Below are positions 53,539 to 61,833 of a stretch of DNA of 64,000 nt, piece by piece; position 1 is the stretch's first letter, and each line of letters opens with the position of its first letter. Location of the stretch: contig JAIOPJ010000033.1 of assembly GCA_021413975.1 (NCBI GenBank), forward strand, positions 62,001 through 126,000, given 5' to 3'. The position numbers and the translations under genes are program-made. The notes beneath the pieces were generated by a model that was not told the origin of the DNA, searched no databases, and saw only the letters and a program-made list of their open reading frames with translations. The stretch is from Gemmatimonadota bacterium (GTDB taxonomy: Bacteria > Gemmatimonadota > Gemmatimonadetes > Gemmatimonadales > Gemmatimonadaceae).

Positions 53539-53710
53539 GGGAGCAGGGGACAATCGAGTCGAAGGTCGTGAGGATGCAGTGGCAGTCCACTTCCATCCTT
53601 CAGCCTTCACCCTCCATCGGTAGTTCGTCGGGGGTGCGATCTGTGGTGAGTCGTCGGGGCCCGGAATCCCCGCCGTTCCACTCGGGTCCACCCCCGGCGT
53701 TCGTCCGGGG
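53539..53710. repeat. Hairpin-repeat gap between recA and recX
   Basis: AGGATG (from 53571) and CATCCTTCAGCCTTCACCC enclose an inner GTGG-CAGT-CCAC hairpin, the third clear example of the GGATGAAGG/CCTTCATCC element. A CGGGG...CCCCG pair around 53,657-53,672 could be a second stem. This would partly uncouple recX from recA. Confidence 0.6.
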
Positions 53711-54460
53711 ATGCCGCCGGGTTTCCGCACGGACGTGCGCCTGGGAGTGCGCGCGTCGATCCGCACGGGGCCGCGCGTGCGGCGCCTGAAGGTCCCGGCG
53801 ACCCCCGCGCCGGAGCCGATGCCCGGACCGGTCTCCGCGCTCCGCGAGTCGCCCAGGCGCGCGGGCCGGTACGCCGTCGAGATCGGCGGCGTGGTCATCG
53901 CCCCGGTGTCGGTCGAGACGATCGGCGAGCTCGGCCTCGCCGTCGGCCGGCCCGTGGCCGCGCCGGCACTGGCACGACTGCTGGAGGCGAGCGCGTCGAC
54001 GGCCTGCTACGACAAGGCGCTGGACGCCCTCGCCCGGAAGGGACGCTCACGGCGCGAACTCGAGCGATACCTGAAGCAGCGTGAGCATTCGCCGGTCGCG
54101 GTCGCGTTCGCCTGCGAACGGCTCCTCTCGCTCGGCCTGCTCGACGACGAGGCCTACGCCCGGGCGTACACGGAGGGACCGGCTCGTGCACGCGGGTTCG
54201 GGTCGCGGCGGACGGTGTCGGAGCTCCGACGGAGAGGTGTGGAGTCCGCCGTCGTCGACCGGGTGCTCGGCGCGCGCGACGAGGAGGCGCGCGAGGCCGA
54301 GCGACTCACGCTCCGGACGGCGGCCGAGCGGCGGGCGAAGTCGTTGCGCTCGCTCGATCCTGCCGTCGCGCAGCGTCGTCTCGTCGGGTGGTTGGTCCGG
54401 CGCGGCTTCGGGATCGGTGAGGCGTCGAATGCCGCGAAGCAGGCGCTGCGGGACGCATGA
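53711..54460 (+). CDS. recX: Regulatory protein RecX
   Basis: 249 residues, longer than typical because of an N-terminal extension (about 1-85) that is basic and Pro-rich. The three-helix RecX repeats occupy about 85-245: CYDKALDALARKGRSRRELE, LLSLGLLDDEAYARAYTEG, GFGSRRTVSELRRRGVESAV, LVGWLVRRGFGIGEASNA. It modulates RecA filament growth. The conserved part begins late, so the actual start may be further downstream (ATG 53819 is in frame). A shared ATGA with an in-frame downstream ATG is probably not used. Confidence 0.9.
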   Translation: MPPGFRTDVRLGVRASIRTGPRVRRLKVPATPAPEPMPGPVSALRESPRRAGRYAVEIGGVVIAPVSVETIGELGLAVGRPVAAPALARLLEASASTACYDKALDALARKGRSRRELERYLKQREHSPVAVAFACERLLSLGLLDDEAYARAYTEGPARARGFGSRRTVSELRRRGVESAVVDRVLGARDEEAREAERLTLRTAAERRAKSLRSLDPAVAQRRLVGWLVRRGFGIGEASNAAKQALRDA

Positions 54461-54504
54461 TCGCCGACTGGCATCGAGTGGCCGGAGGGTGTGAAGTTCC
54501 CCTC

Positions 54505-55110
54505 ATGTCGACGATCCGCCGCGGAACGCTGTCGTGTCTTCTCCTGGTCCTTCCGCTCTCGGCGCTCGCGCCGCAGGGCGCCGGCCGCCGATTCTCGGGT
54601 CCCGATTCGGCATCGTCGACCCGTCGGATCAAGATCGGGGCATCGACCCTCCTTGGGATCCCGAGTGTCGGCGTCGAGCGACCGCTTGTGCGCGCGGGGC
54701 GCACCTTCCAGTGGGACCTGATGGTCTCGCCATGGGTCTCGGTCCGGGATTACCCCTTCGAGTTCGTCACCGGGACCGCGGAATGGCGCGCGTACCGCGG
54801 CGGGCGTTCCGACGGATGGTACGCGGCGCTGCACACCGGCGTCGCGGCCTTCCGGTTGCAGCGCTGGGACTACCGCGACACCACGATCTACCACGAGGGC
54901 GCCAGCTTCCTCGGCGGCGGCACGGTCGGGCGCGTCTGGCGCACGCGCCGTGGATGGCTCATCGATGCCTACGTGGGTGGCGGGACGACGCAGTCGCTGT
55001 ACAAGAGCTACGACCGGCTGACCGGGTCACGCGCCGACGCGGCGAAGCTCTGGAACATCAGCTCGGAGTTCCTGCCTTACCGTACCGGCCTGTCGATCGG
55101 ATTGCCGTGA
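54505..55110 (+). CDS. Exported DUF3575-like outer-membrane protein
   Basis: 201 residues. The signal peptide MSTIRRGTLSCLLLVLPLSA begins at ATG 54505; ATG 54457, which overlaps the recX stop, would bury it. The mature part is beta-rich with alternating aromatic strands: RIKIGASTLLGIPSVGVERP, TFQWDLMVSPWVSVRD, AEWRAYRGGRSDGWYAALHT and GWLIDAYVGGGTTQSLY. This fits the DUF3575 small outer-membrane barrel layout known from Bacteroidota. Function unknown. It lies between recX and an SDR, with no clear operon logic. Confidence 0.75.
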   Translation: MSTIRRGTLSCLLLVLPLSALAPQGAGRRFSGPDSASSTRRIKIGASTLLGIPSVGVERPLVRAGRTFQWDLMVSPWVSVRDYPFEFVTGTAEWRAYRGGRSDGWYAALHTGVAAFRLQRWDYRDTTIYHEGASFLGGGTVGRVWRTRRGWLIDAYVGGGTTQSLYKSYDRLTGSRADAAKLWNISSEFLPYRTGLSIGLP

Positions 55111-55130
55111 CCTCCCGGCCCGACTAGTCT
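55102..55130 (+). promoter_or_regulatory. Promoter of the SDR gene, leaderless type
   Basis: TTGCCG (55102-55107), a 17-bp spacer and TAGTCT (55125-55130), followed after 6 nt by ATG 55137. The -35 box overlaps the 3' end of the upstream gene. Confidence 0.5.
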
Positions 55131-55136
55131 CCGCGC

Positions 55137-55925
55137 ATGACCAGCCCCCAGACCCGATCGATCCCGGCCCCGTTCTCGCTCGCCGGCAAGCGGGCGGTCA
55201 TCACGGGGGGCTCGCGCGGCATCGGCGCGGCCATCACGCGACTGCTGGCCGACTTCGGCGCCGATGTCTGCATCGGCTATCGCTCGCGGTCCGCGGAGGC
55301 TGACGCGCTCGCGACGGAGCTGCGGTCACGAGGGGTGCGCACGCTCGCGGTCGCGGCCGATCTGGGCGACGCCGGAGGCGCGGACCACCTCATCGCGGAG
55401 GCGGTGCGGACGTTCGGTGGCGTCGAACTCCTGATCCACAGCGCCGGGATCTGGCCGCCCGAGGAGGTCCCGGTGCACGAGATGACCGATGAGCGCTGGC
55501 ACCGGACGATGCGCGAGAACGTGGACGCGATGTTCCATGTCTCGCGCGCGGCGGCCCGCGTCATGGGGGAAGGGGGGCGGATCGTCCACATCTCCTCCAC
55601 CGCAGGCCAGCGCGGGGAGTCCTTCCACGCGGACTATGCCGCGAGCAAGGGTGCGATGATCTCGTTCGTGAAGAGCCAGGCGATCGAGCTCGCGCGGCGC
55701 GGCATCACCGTGAACGCGGTCGCGCCCGGGTGGGTCGACACCGAGATGTGCGTCCTGCCGTTCGCGAACGGCGGGAAGGCCCGCGTGGAGGCGGGGATCC
55801 CGAACGGGCGGGTGGCCAGTCCCGAGGACATCGCGTGGGCCGCCGTGGCGCTCTGCATGCCGGGGGCGCGGCATGTGGTGGGCGAGATCCTCAACGTGAA
55901 CGGCGGCAGCGTCCTTCCCGGCTGA
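55137..55925 (+). CDS. Short-chain dehydrogenase/reductase (FabG-like)
   Basis: 262 residues. NAD(P) motif GGSRGIGAAI near residue 22-31; NSAG-type strand LLIHSAGIWPPEE; catalytic Ser in IVHISSTAGQ and YxxxK in ADYAASKGAMISF; AVAPGWVDTEM and VGEILNVNGGSVLPG at the end. These match 3-oxoacyl-ACP reductases and related SDRs; the substrate cannot be inferred. The gene stands alone, convergent with the polysaccharide dehydratase, 3 nt apart. Confidence 0.92.
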   Translation: MTSPQTRSIPAPFSLAGKRAVITGGSRGIGAAITRLLADFGADVCIGYRSRSAEADALATELRSRGVRTLAVAADLGDAGGADHLIAEAVRTFGGVELLIHSAGIWPPEEVPVHEMTDERWHRTMRENVDAMFHVSRAAARVMGEGGRIVHISSTAGQRGESFHADYAASKGAMISFVKSQAIELARRGITVNAVAPGWVDTEMCVLPFANGGKARVEAGIPNGRVASPEDIAWAAVALCMPGARHVVGEILNVNGGSVLPG

Positions 55926-55928
55926 CGC

Positions 55929-57812
55929 TCAGACGCGTCGGGCGCCCCCGGACGGCCGCTTCGCCATCGGGAGCACGTCCTTTCGCTCCTCGGTGGCGAT
56001 GAAGTCCGGCACGAGGCCGGTGACCGCCGCCCGCAACGTGGCCTCGTCACCCGACTGCAGGGCGACCTGCCGGAGCAGTTCGTCGATGCGCGCGATCATC
56101 CCGGGGTCGGTATCGGCCGCGAGGACGCGCAGGACCTTTGGGTGCTCGGTGCTGCGCACGTCCTCGTTCCCGAAGAGGACCTCCTCGTAGAGCTTCTCGC
56201 CGGGGCGCATGCCGGTGTAGCGGATCTCGATGTCGGCGCCCTCTTCCAGCCCGGAGAGCCGGATGAGGTCGCGCGCCAGGTCCGCGATCCGCACCATCTC
56301 GCCCATGTCGAGCACGAACAGCTCTCCACCCTGGCCCTGGGCCCCGGCCTGCAGCACGAGCTGCACGGCCTCGGGGATGGTCATGAAGTAGCGCCGCATC
56401 TCCGGGTGCGTGACCGTCACCGGTCCGCCGCGTTCGATCTGCGCCATGAAGGTCGGCACGACGGAGCCGCGCGACCCGAGCACGTTCCCGAAGCGCACGA
56501 CCACGAAGTGCCGCTGCGCCCGCACGGCGGCCTCGCGCACCAGCACTTCGGCGAGCCGCTTGGTCGCGCCCATGATCGAGGTCGGCCGGACGGCCTTGTC
56601 GGTGGAGATGAGCACGAAGTGGGTCGTGCCGTACTCGACCGCGGCGTCCACGACGTTGCGCGTGCCGCGGACGTTGTTGGTCACCGCCTCGACGACGTTC
56701 TCCTCCATGAGCGGCACATGCTTGTGTGCGGCCGCGTGGAAGACCGCGAAGGGGTGGAAGCGCTCGAAGACGCGGTTGATGCGGGCTTCGTCGCGGATGT
56801 CGGCGATCACCGGGGCGATCCGGAGGGTCGGGAACCGGCGCCGCAGTTCCACCTCGATCTCGAAGACCTGGTTCTCGGAGTGGTCGAGGACGACGAGGAG
56901 TTCCGGCTCGAGTGCGGCGATCTGTCGGCAGAGCTCCGAGCCGATGCTGCCGCCGGCGCCGGTGACCATCACCGTGCGCGCGTGGGCCAGTACTCGCACC
57001 TTGGAGAAGTCCGTGTCGATCGGGGCGCGGCGGAGCAGGTCGGCGATCTCGACCGGCCGGAGGGCGCTGTACTCGATGCGGCCGGAGACGATATCGGTCA
57101 GGCTCGGAACGGTCCGGGTGCGGACCCCGACCGTCGAGGCCAGCTCGACGATTCGGCGGATCTCGACACCGCGGGCCGAGGGCATCGCGATGATGACCTC
57201 GTGGATGCCGAGTTCGCGCACGATCCGCGGCAGGTCATCGACCTTCCCGACCACCGGGACGCCGTTCACCATCTGCCCGACCTTCCGCTCGTCGTCGTCG
57301 ACGAATCCGACCACCTCGAAGTGGACGCTCTCGCCGTGTGCGGCCTCGCGCGCCACCATCTGCCCGGCGGCACCGGCACCGACCACGATCGTGCGGACGG
57401 CGTCTCCCGCGCGCGGGCGCCGGAGGTGCATCACGCGAGCGCCAAGACGCGGAGCGGCGAGGGCCGCGAGCGTGAGCATCGCGTCGATCGCGATCGCCGA
57501 GATCGGCATCCGCAGGGGTGCCCCGGCGAACTGGAGCCCGAGCCCGATGAGCGAGGTGACGATCGCGATGCTGAATCCCGCGACGAGGATCCGCTCGAGC
57601 TCGGTGATGCTCGCGAATCGCCAGATGCATCGATACAGGCCGGCGCGCCAGGCGATCGCCAATCGCAGTGGGAGCGTGAGGGCCGTGTAGAGGAACAGCG
57701 TCTGGAGGTAGACGCCAAGTCCGGCGATGCCCTCGAGACGCAGCACGAGCGCGACGAAGGGGATCAGCGCGAGCAGCGTGACGTCGAGCAGGAAGAAGTA
57801 GCGGTTTCGCAT
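55929..57812 (-). CDS. Membrane sugar-nucleotide 4,6-dehydratase (PglF/WbpM/CapD-like)
   Basis: 627 residues. Four N-terminal transmembrane helices (from YFFLLDVTLLALIPFVALVL to AIAIDAMLTLAALAAPRL). A first Rossmann unit (TIVVGAGAAGQMVAREAAHG) and a second SDR domain follow (MVTGAGGSIGSELCRQIA, VFHAAAHKHVPLME). The catalytic region STDKAVRPTSIMGATKRLAE has Met where classical SDRs have Tyr, as in WbpM/PglF. It likely makes UDP-4-keto-6-deoxy-N-acetylglucosamine for surface polysaccharide. It is transcribed away from alaS. Confidence 0.95.
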   Translation of the reverse strand: MRNRYFFLLDVTLLALIPFVALVLRLEGIAGLGVYLQTLFLYTALTLPLRLAIAWRAGLYRCIWRFASITELERILVAGFSIAIVTSLIGLGLQFAGAPLRMPISAIAIDAMLTLAALAAPRLGARVMHLRRPRAGDAVRTIVVGAGAAGQMVAREAAHGESVHFEVVGFVDDDERKVGQMVNGVPVVGKVDDLPRIVRELGIHEVIIAMPSARGVEIRRIVELASTVGVRTRTVPSLTDIVSGRIEYSALRPVEIADLLRRAPIDTDFSKVRVLAHARTVMVTGAGGSIGSELCRQIAALEPELLVVLDHSENQVFEIEVELRRRFPTLRIAPVIADIRDEARINRVFERFHPFAVFHAAAHKHVPLMEENVVEAVTNNVRGTRNVVDAAVEYGTTHFVLISTDKAVRPTSIMGATKRLAEVLVREAAVRAQRHFVVVRFGNVLGSRGSVVPTFMAQIERGGPVTVTHPEMRRYFMTIPEAVQLVLQAGAQGQGGELFVLDMGEMVRIADLARDLIRLSGLEEGADIEIRYTGMRPGEKLYEEVLFGNEDVRSTEHPKVLRVLAADTDPGMIARIDELLRQVALQSGDEATLRAAVTGLVPDFIATEERKDVLPMAKRPSGGARRV

Positions 57813-57995
57813 CTCGGACCCCGAGAATCAGGGGAGGGGAATCAGGAGTCGTAGTGGGAAGTACTACCCGCGTTGACGACGGGTGTGTCAGCGAATTGTC
57901 ACATCGCTCAAGTTACACGCTGGTATCGACTTGCGCTTCGCCAGCCCCCGTTCCGCCGCCCGGATGTCTCCGGAGGCTTCGGACGCCCCCGCACG
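57813..57995. other. Divergent gap between the dehydratase gene and alaS
   Basis: It carries GTAGT...ACTAC and a CCCG...CGGG stem around 57,850-57,892. On the minus strand a CTGACA-like box and TAGTAC are 19 bp apart and could be the dehydratase promoter. No gene is supportable here; the alaS frame is open but without the family N-terminus. Confidence 0.4.
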
Positions 57996-58025
57996 TTGTG
58001 CGGAACGAGGCCAAACGCTTATCTT
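57996..58025 (+). promoter_or_regulatory. Promoter of alaS, near-leaderless
   Basis: TTGTGC (57996-58001), an 18-bp spacer and TATCTT (58020-58025), followed after 8 nt by ATG 58034. Leader expected to be 0-2 nt. Confidence 0.55.
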
Positions 58026-58033
58026 GCAACGAT

Positions 58034-60754
58034 ATGCGCGCTGAAGAGATCCGGAGCAGATTCCTCGCCTATTTCGCCCGCCAGCAACATGCGGTGCGCC
58101 CCTCGTCCTCCCTGGTCCCGGGAGACGATCCGACCCTGCTGTTCACCAATGCGGGGATGGTGCAGTTCAAGAAGGTCTTCCTGGGGCAGGAACCCCCGCC
58201 GGAGGGGAACCGCCGCGCGACGACTTCCCAGAAGTGCGTCCGCGCCGGCGGCAAGCACAACGACCTCGAGCAGGTGGGGCACACCGCTCGGCATCACACC
58301 TTCTTCGAGATGCTCGGCAACTTCTCCTTCGGCGACTACTTCAAGCGCGACGCGATCCGCTTCGCCTGGGAGTTCGTCACCGAGGACCTGAAGATCCCGG
58401 TCGAGCACATCCGCGTCACCGTCTACAAGGACGACGACGAGGCGCGCGTGCTCTGGCGCGAAGTCACCGGGATCGCCGCGAGCCGCATCTACGGCCTCGG
58501 AGAGAAGGACAACTTCTGGCAGATGGCCGACACCGGCCCCTGCGGCCCCTGCACCGAGATCTACGTCGATCTCGCGCACCTCGCGAAGGACTTCGAGTTC
58601 CCGCAGGGAGCGACCGGCGAGTGGACCGATCGCGTGCGCACCGAGTTCTCCGAGGACGCCTTCGTGGAGGGCGCAGAGGCGGGGCGGTTCCTCGAGATCT
58701 GGAACCTCGTCTTCATGCAGTTCGACCGACAGCCGGACGGCGTGCTCCAGCCGCTCCCCAAGCCCTCGGTCGACACCGGCGCGGGACTCGAGCGGATCGC
58801 GGCGGTCCTCCAGGGCGTCGCGAACAACTACCACACCGATCTCTTCACGCCGCTGCTCGACACGGTGTCACGGATCGTCGGCAAGCCGTACGTCTACGCG
58901 AACACCGATTCGGCGAGCTACCGCGTGCTCGCCGATCATGCGCGTGCCGTGAGCTTCCTGCTCGCCGACGGCGTCTTCCCGAGCAATGAGGGGCGTGGCT
59001 ACGTCCTGCGCCGCATCCTGCGGCGCGCGGTGCGCCATGCCTGGCTGCTGGGACGTCGGGAGCCCACGCTCGTGCATGTGGTGGAGCGGCTCCTCGACCT
59101 GATGAGCAAGCAGTTCCCCGAGCTCGCGGCGCGCCGCCAGCACATCATCGAGACCACGCGTGCCGAGGAGGAGCGCTTCCTCGCGACGATCGAGGGCGGG
59201 CTGACGCGGTTCGAGGAACTCGCGCCCGCCGGCTCGACGCAGGGCTCCACGGCCCTGCGCGGCATCATCAGCGGAGAGGACGCGTTCAAGCTCTACGACA
59301 CGTTCGGCTTCCCGATCGACCTGACCGAGCTCATGGCGATCGAGCGCGGCTACCGCGTGGACATCGCGGGCTTCGACCTCGCGCTCGATGGCCAGCGCAA
59401 GATGTCGCAGGAGGATCGCAAGTCCCGCAAACTCACCGTCGCGGCCGACGAACTGCGCGACTTCACGACCTGGAGCACCGCCGACGGCGGTACGGCCGTC
59501 GGCGAGTTCGTGGGCTATGACCACGTGGAGATCGAGTCGCTCGTGACCGCGGTCAAGACGCTCGGGGACGGACAGGTCGCCGTGATGCTGCGCGAGTCGC
59601 CGTTCTACGCCGAGTCGGGCGGGCAGGTGTCCGACCTTGGCGAGATCGTGGGCAGCGGTTGGCGTCTGGACGTGGCCGATGTGCGCAAGATCGACGGACG
59701 GGTGGCGGCGATCGGGGTCGCGACGGGGAAACCGAAGTTCGAGATGGTGCGCGCGCGCGTCCCCGGCACGCGCCGCCACGACACCGAGCGCAACCACACC
59801 GCGACGCACCTGCTGCACGCGGCGCTCCGCGAGGTACTCGGCGAGCACGTCCACCAGGCGGGCTCGCTCGTCGCGCCCGATCGTCTGCGGTTCGACTTCT
59901 CGCATCATGGTCCGATCAAGCCCGAGCAACTGGAGCGGATCGAGCAGATCGTGAACGAGGGGATCTGGGCGAATGTCGACGTGCGGACGACCGAGAAGCC
60001 GTACCAGGAGGCGATCACGCAGGGCGCCATGGCGCTCTTCGGCGAGAAGTACGGTGACGTGGTGCGTGTGGTCGAGATCGCTGGGCTCTCGACCGAGCTC
60101 TGCGGCGGGACGCATGTGCGGAACACCGGGCAGATCGCCCTCATGCGGATCGTGTCGGAGAGCGGGGTGGCCGCCGGCGTGCGCCGGATCGAGGCGTTCA
60201 CCGGGCGGGGGGCGTACGAGTTCCTGCGCACCCGTGAACGTGCGCTCGGCGAGGTGGCGGAGAAGCTCAAGGTGAATGCGGTCTCGCCCGAGCTGATCGG
60301 CAAGCGCCTTGATGCGTTGCTCGGCGAGAAGCGCGCGCTGGAGAAGAAGCTCGACGAGGCGATGCGTGGCGGCGGGAGTCAGGGAGGCGACCTGCTGTCC
60401 GGCGCGGAGTCGGTGAACGGGTCGCAGTTGCTCGCCAAGGTGGTGAAGGCCGGATCGATGAAGGACCTCCAGGCGCTCGGCGACGTCGTGCGCGAGCAAC
60501 TCGGCAGCGGGGTGGGCGTGCTCGTCGCCGACTTCGGCGAGGACAAGGGCGGGCTGGTGGTGGTGGTCAGCGACGACCTGCGCGCCAAGGGCGTGACGGC
60601 GGGCGGGATCGTGAAGACGCTCTCGACCAGGACCGGCATCCGGGGTGGCGGGAAGGACCACATGGCGCAGGCCGGCGTGACCGGGGCGCAGGTGGCGGAG
60701 ATGCCGGCGCTGGGCGCCGACGTGGCACGTGCGGCGCTCGGGGCCAAGGCGTGA
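58034..60754 (+). CDS. alaS: Alanyl-tRNA synthetase
   Basis: 906 residues. The family N-terminus EIRSRFLAYFARQQHAVRPS begins right after ATG 58034, so the longer open frame from 57854 is not used. Catalytic motifs are LLFTNAGMVQFKKVFLG and GKHNDLEQVGHTARHHTFFE. The editing domain has HTATHLLHAAL and the distal CGGTH; the C-Ala region ends GGIVKTLSTRTGIRGGGKDH. It charges tRNA-Ala and edits Ser/Gly mischarging. It overlaps the next small gene by GTGA. Confidence 0.98.
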   Translation: MRAEEIRSRFLAYFARQQHAVRPSSSLVPGDDPTLLFTNAGMVQFKKVFLGQEPPPEGNRRATTSQKCVRAGGKHNDLEQVGHTARHHTFFEMLGNFSFGDYFKRDAIRFAWEFVTEDLKIPVEHIRVTVYKDDDEARVLWREVTGIAASRIYGLGEKDNFWQMADTGPCGPCTEIYVDLAHLAKDFEFPQGATGEWTDRVRTEFSEDAFVEGAEAGRFLEIWNLVFMQFDRQPDGVLQPLPKPSVDTGAGLERIAAVLQGVANNYHTDLFTPLLDTVSRIVGKPYVYANTDSASYRVLADHARAVSFLLADGVFPSNEGRGYVLRRILRRAVRHAWLLGRREPTLVHVVERLLDLMSKQFPELAARRQHIIETTRAEEERFLATIEGGLTRFEELAPAGSTQGSTALRGIISGEDAFKLYDTFGFPIDLTELMAIERGYRVDIAGFDLALDGQRKMSQEDRKSRKLTVAADELRDFTTWSTADGGTAVGEFVGYDHVEIESLVTAVKTLGDGQVAVMLRESPFYAESGGQVSDLGEIVGSGWRLDVADVRKIDGRVAAIGVATGKPKFEMVRARVPGTRRHDTERNHTATHLLHAALREVLGEHVHQAGSLVAPDRLRFDFSHHGPIKPEQLERIEQIVNEGIWANVDVRTTEKPYQEAITQGAMALFGEKYGDVVRVVEIAGLSTELCGGTHVRNTGQIALMRIVSESGVAAGVRRIEAFTGRGAYEFLRTRERALGEVAEKLKVNAVSPELIGKRLDALLGEKRALEKKLDEAMRGGGSQGGDLLSGAESVNGSQLLAKVVKAGSMKDLQALGDVVREQLGSGVGVLVADFGEDKGGLVVVVSDDLRAKGVTAGGIVKTLSTRTGIRGGGKDHMAQAGVTGAQVAEMPALGADVARAALGAKA

Positions 60755-61065
60755 AGGCGGGCGAGTGGATCGCGAGGGCACAGCCCGAGGCGCCCGAGCG
60801 TCTCGTGGCGCGCGTGCGCGAGGTGCTCGCGACCAATCCGAAGGCGAGACAGATGGGGGTCGCCGAGGCGCTGCTCGACGCGGCCGACGCGTTGCTGCGG
60901 CTGGTGCTCCGCGAGGGCGACGACCCGGCGCGGGAGCGGGCGCTCGATCTCCTGGCGGCCGACGCCTGCGTGACCTGGGCGTTCGAGGCGGCGGCCGATG
61001 ACCCGGACACGTTCGGTGCGCGGGCGCGCGAGACGATGCAACGACTTCAGCAGGTGGTAGCATGA
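60751..61065 (+). CDS. Small helical protein of unknown function between alaS and gmhA
   Basis: 104 residues, probably all helical (EAPERLVARVREVLATNPKA, MGVAEALLDAADALLRLVLR, ADACVTWAFEAAADDP). No signal peptide, membrane helix or Cys/His site. GTG 60751 overlaps alaS by GTGA and the 3' end overlaps gmhA by ATGA, so three genes are coupled. The even spacing of Leu/Ala suggests a small helical bundle. I do not recognise a family and infer no function. Confidence 0.75.
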   Translation: MKAGEWIARAQPEAPERLVARVREVLATNPKARQMGVAEALLDAADALLRLVLREGDDPARERALDLLAADACVTWAFEAAADDPDTFGARARETMQRLQQVVA

Positions 61066-61637
61066 GCGGCCGCGTGGACCCGGTCGCGCACCTCCGCGAG
61101 TTGGCCGAGACTGCCACGCGTTCGGCGGACGTCCTCGCCGAGCAGATCCGCGCGGCGACGCGGATGGTGCGCGAGACGGTGCAGGGGGGCGGCACGCTCT
61201 TCTTCTGCGGCAATGGCGGCAGTGCCGCCGACGCGCAGCACATCGCGACCGAGTATGTGGTGCGCTATATGCGGACGCGGCGGCCGCTGCGGGCGATCGC
61301 GCTCACGACGGACACGTCGCTGCTCACCGCGGCGGCGAACGACTTCTCGTTCGACGAGGTGTTCAGCCGGCAGGTGGAGGCGCTGGGGCGCGCCGGGGAC
61401 CTGCTCGTGCTGCATACGACGAGTGGGAACTCGCCGAACTGCCTGCGTGCGGTGGAGGCGGCGAAGGCGCTCGGCGTTCGGACGCTGGCGTTGACGGCGA
61501 AGGACGGCGGGAGGATCCGGGGGATGGTCGACCTCTGTCTCGTGGTGCCGACGGAGCGGACGGACCGGGCGCAGGAGATCCACCTGGCGATCCAGCATGC
61601 GATCTGCGACGTGGTGGATGAGGACACCGCACGGTGA
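61062..61637 (+). CDS. gmhA: Phosphoheptose isomerase
   Basis: 191-residue SIS-domain enzyme converting sedoheptulose 7-phosphate to D-glycero-D-manno-heptose 7-phosphate for LPS core or S-layer glycan. FFCGNGGSAADAQHIATEYV and LHTTSGNSPNCLRAVE bind phosphate; EIHLAIQHAICDVVDE carries the zinc/active-site His. ATG 61062 overlaps the previous stop by ATGA. It leads into a glycosyltransferase remnant, suggesting the original downstream gene was replaced. Confidence 0.94.
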   Translation: MSGRVDPVAHLRELAETATRSADVLAEQIRAATRMVRETVQGGGTLFFCGNGGSAADAQHIATEYVVRYMRTRRPLRAIALTTDTSLLTAAANDFSFDEVFSRQVEALGRAGDLLVLHTTSGNSPNCLRAVEAAKALGVRTLALTAKDGGRIRGMVDLCLVVPTERTDRAQEIHLAIQHAICDVVDEDTAR

Positions 61638-61638
61638 T

Positions 61639-61833
61639 CGCGCCTCCTGCCGCCTGGTGCCGGCGCGGGATCCTGCGGCTCTCGCGGATGCGCTTGGCCG
61701 CTTGATCGCCGACCCCGCACGCTGCCAGACCACGGCCGACGCTGGCAGGGCGCCGGAGGAGAGGGCCTTCGACGTCCGAGAGGTGGTTCGCGCACACATG
61801 CGGGTCTACCAAGAGCCGATCGAGATGCGATGA
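61639..61833 (+). pseudogene. C-terminal remnant of a GT4-type glycosyltransferase
   Basis: About 64 codons in frame read CRLVPARDPAALADALGRLI, then ADPARCQTTADAGR and a tail EERAFDVREVVRAHMRVYQE, which matches the extreme C-terminus of GT-B family-4 glycosyltransferases (LVPPxDPxALAxALxxLL...). No N-terminal domain or start precedes it; the open frame upstream is a shadow of gmhA. It looks like the stump left when this locus was recombined. Its stop shares ATGA with the next gene. Confidence 0.75.

Noticed and set aside
54457..54504. ATG overlapping the recX stop as start of the DUF3575-like gene
   Set aside because: It adds 16 polar residues before an otherwise perfect signal peptide.
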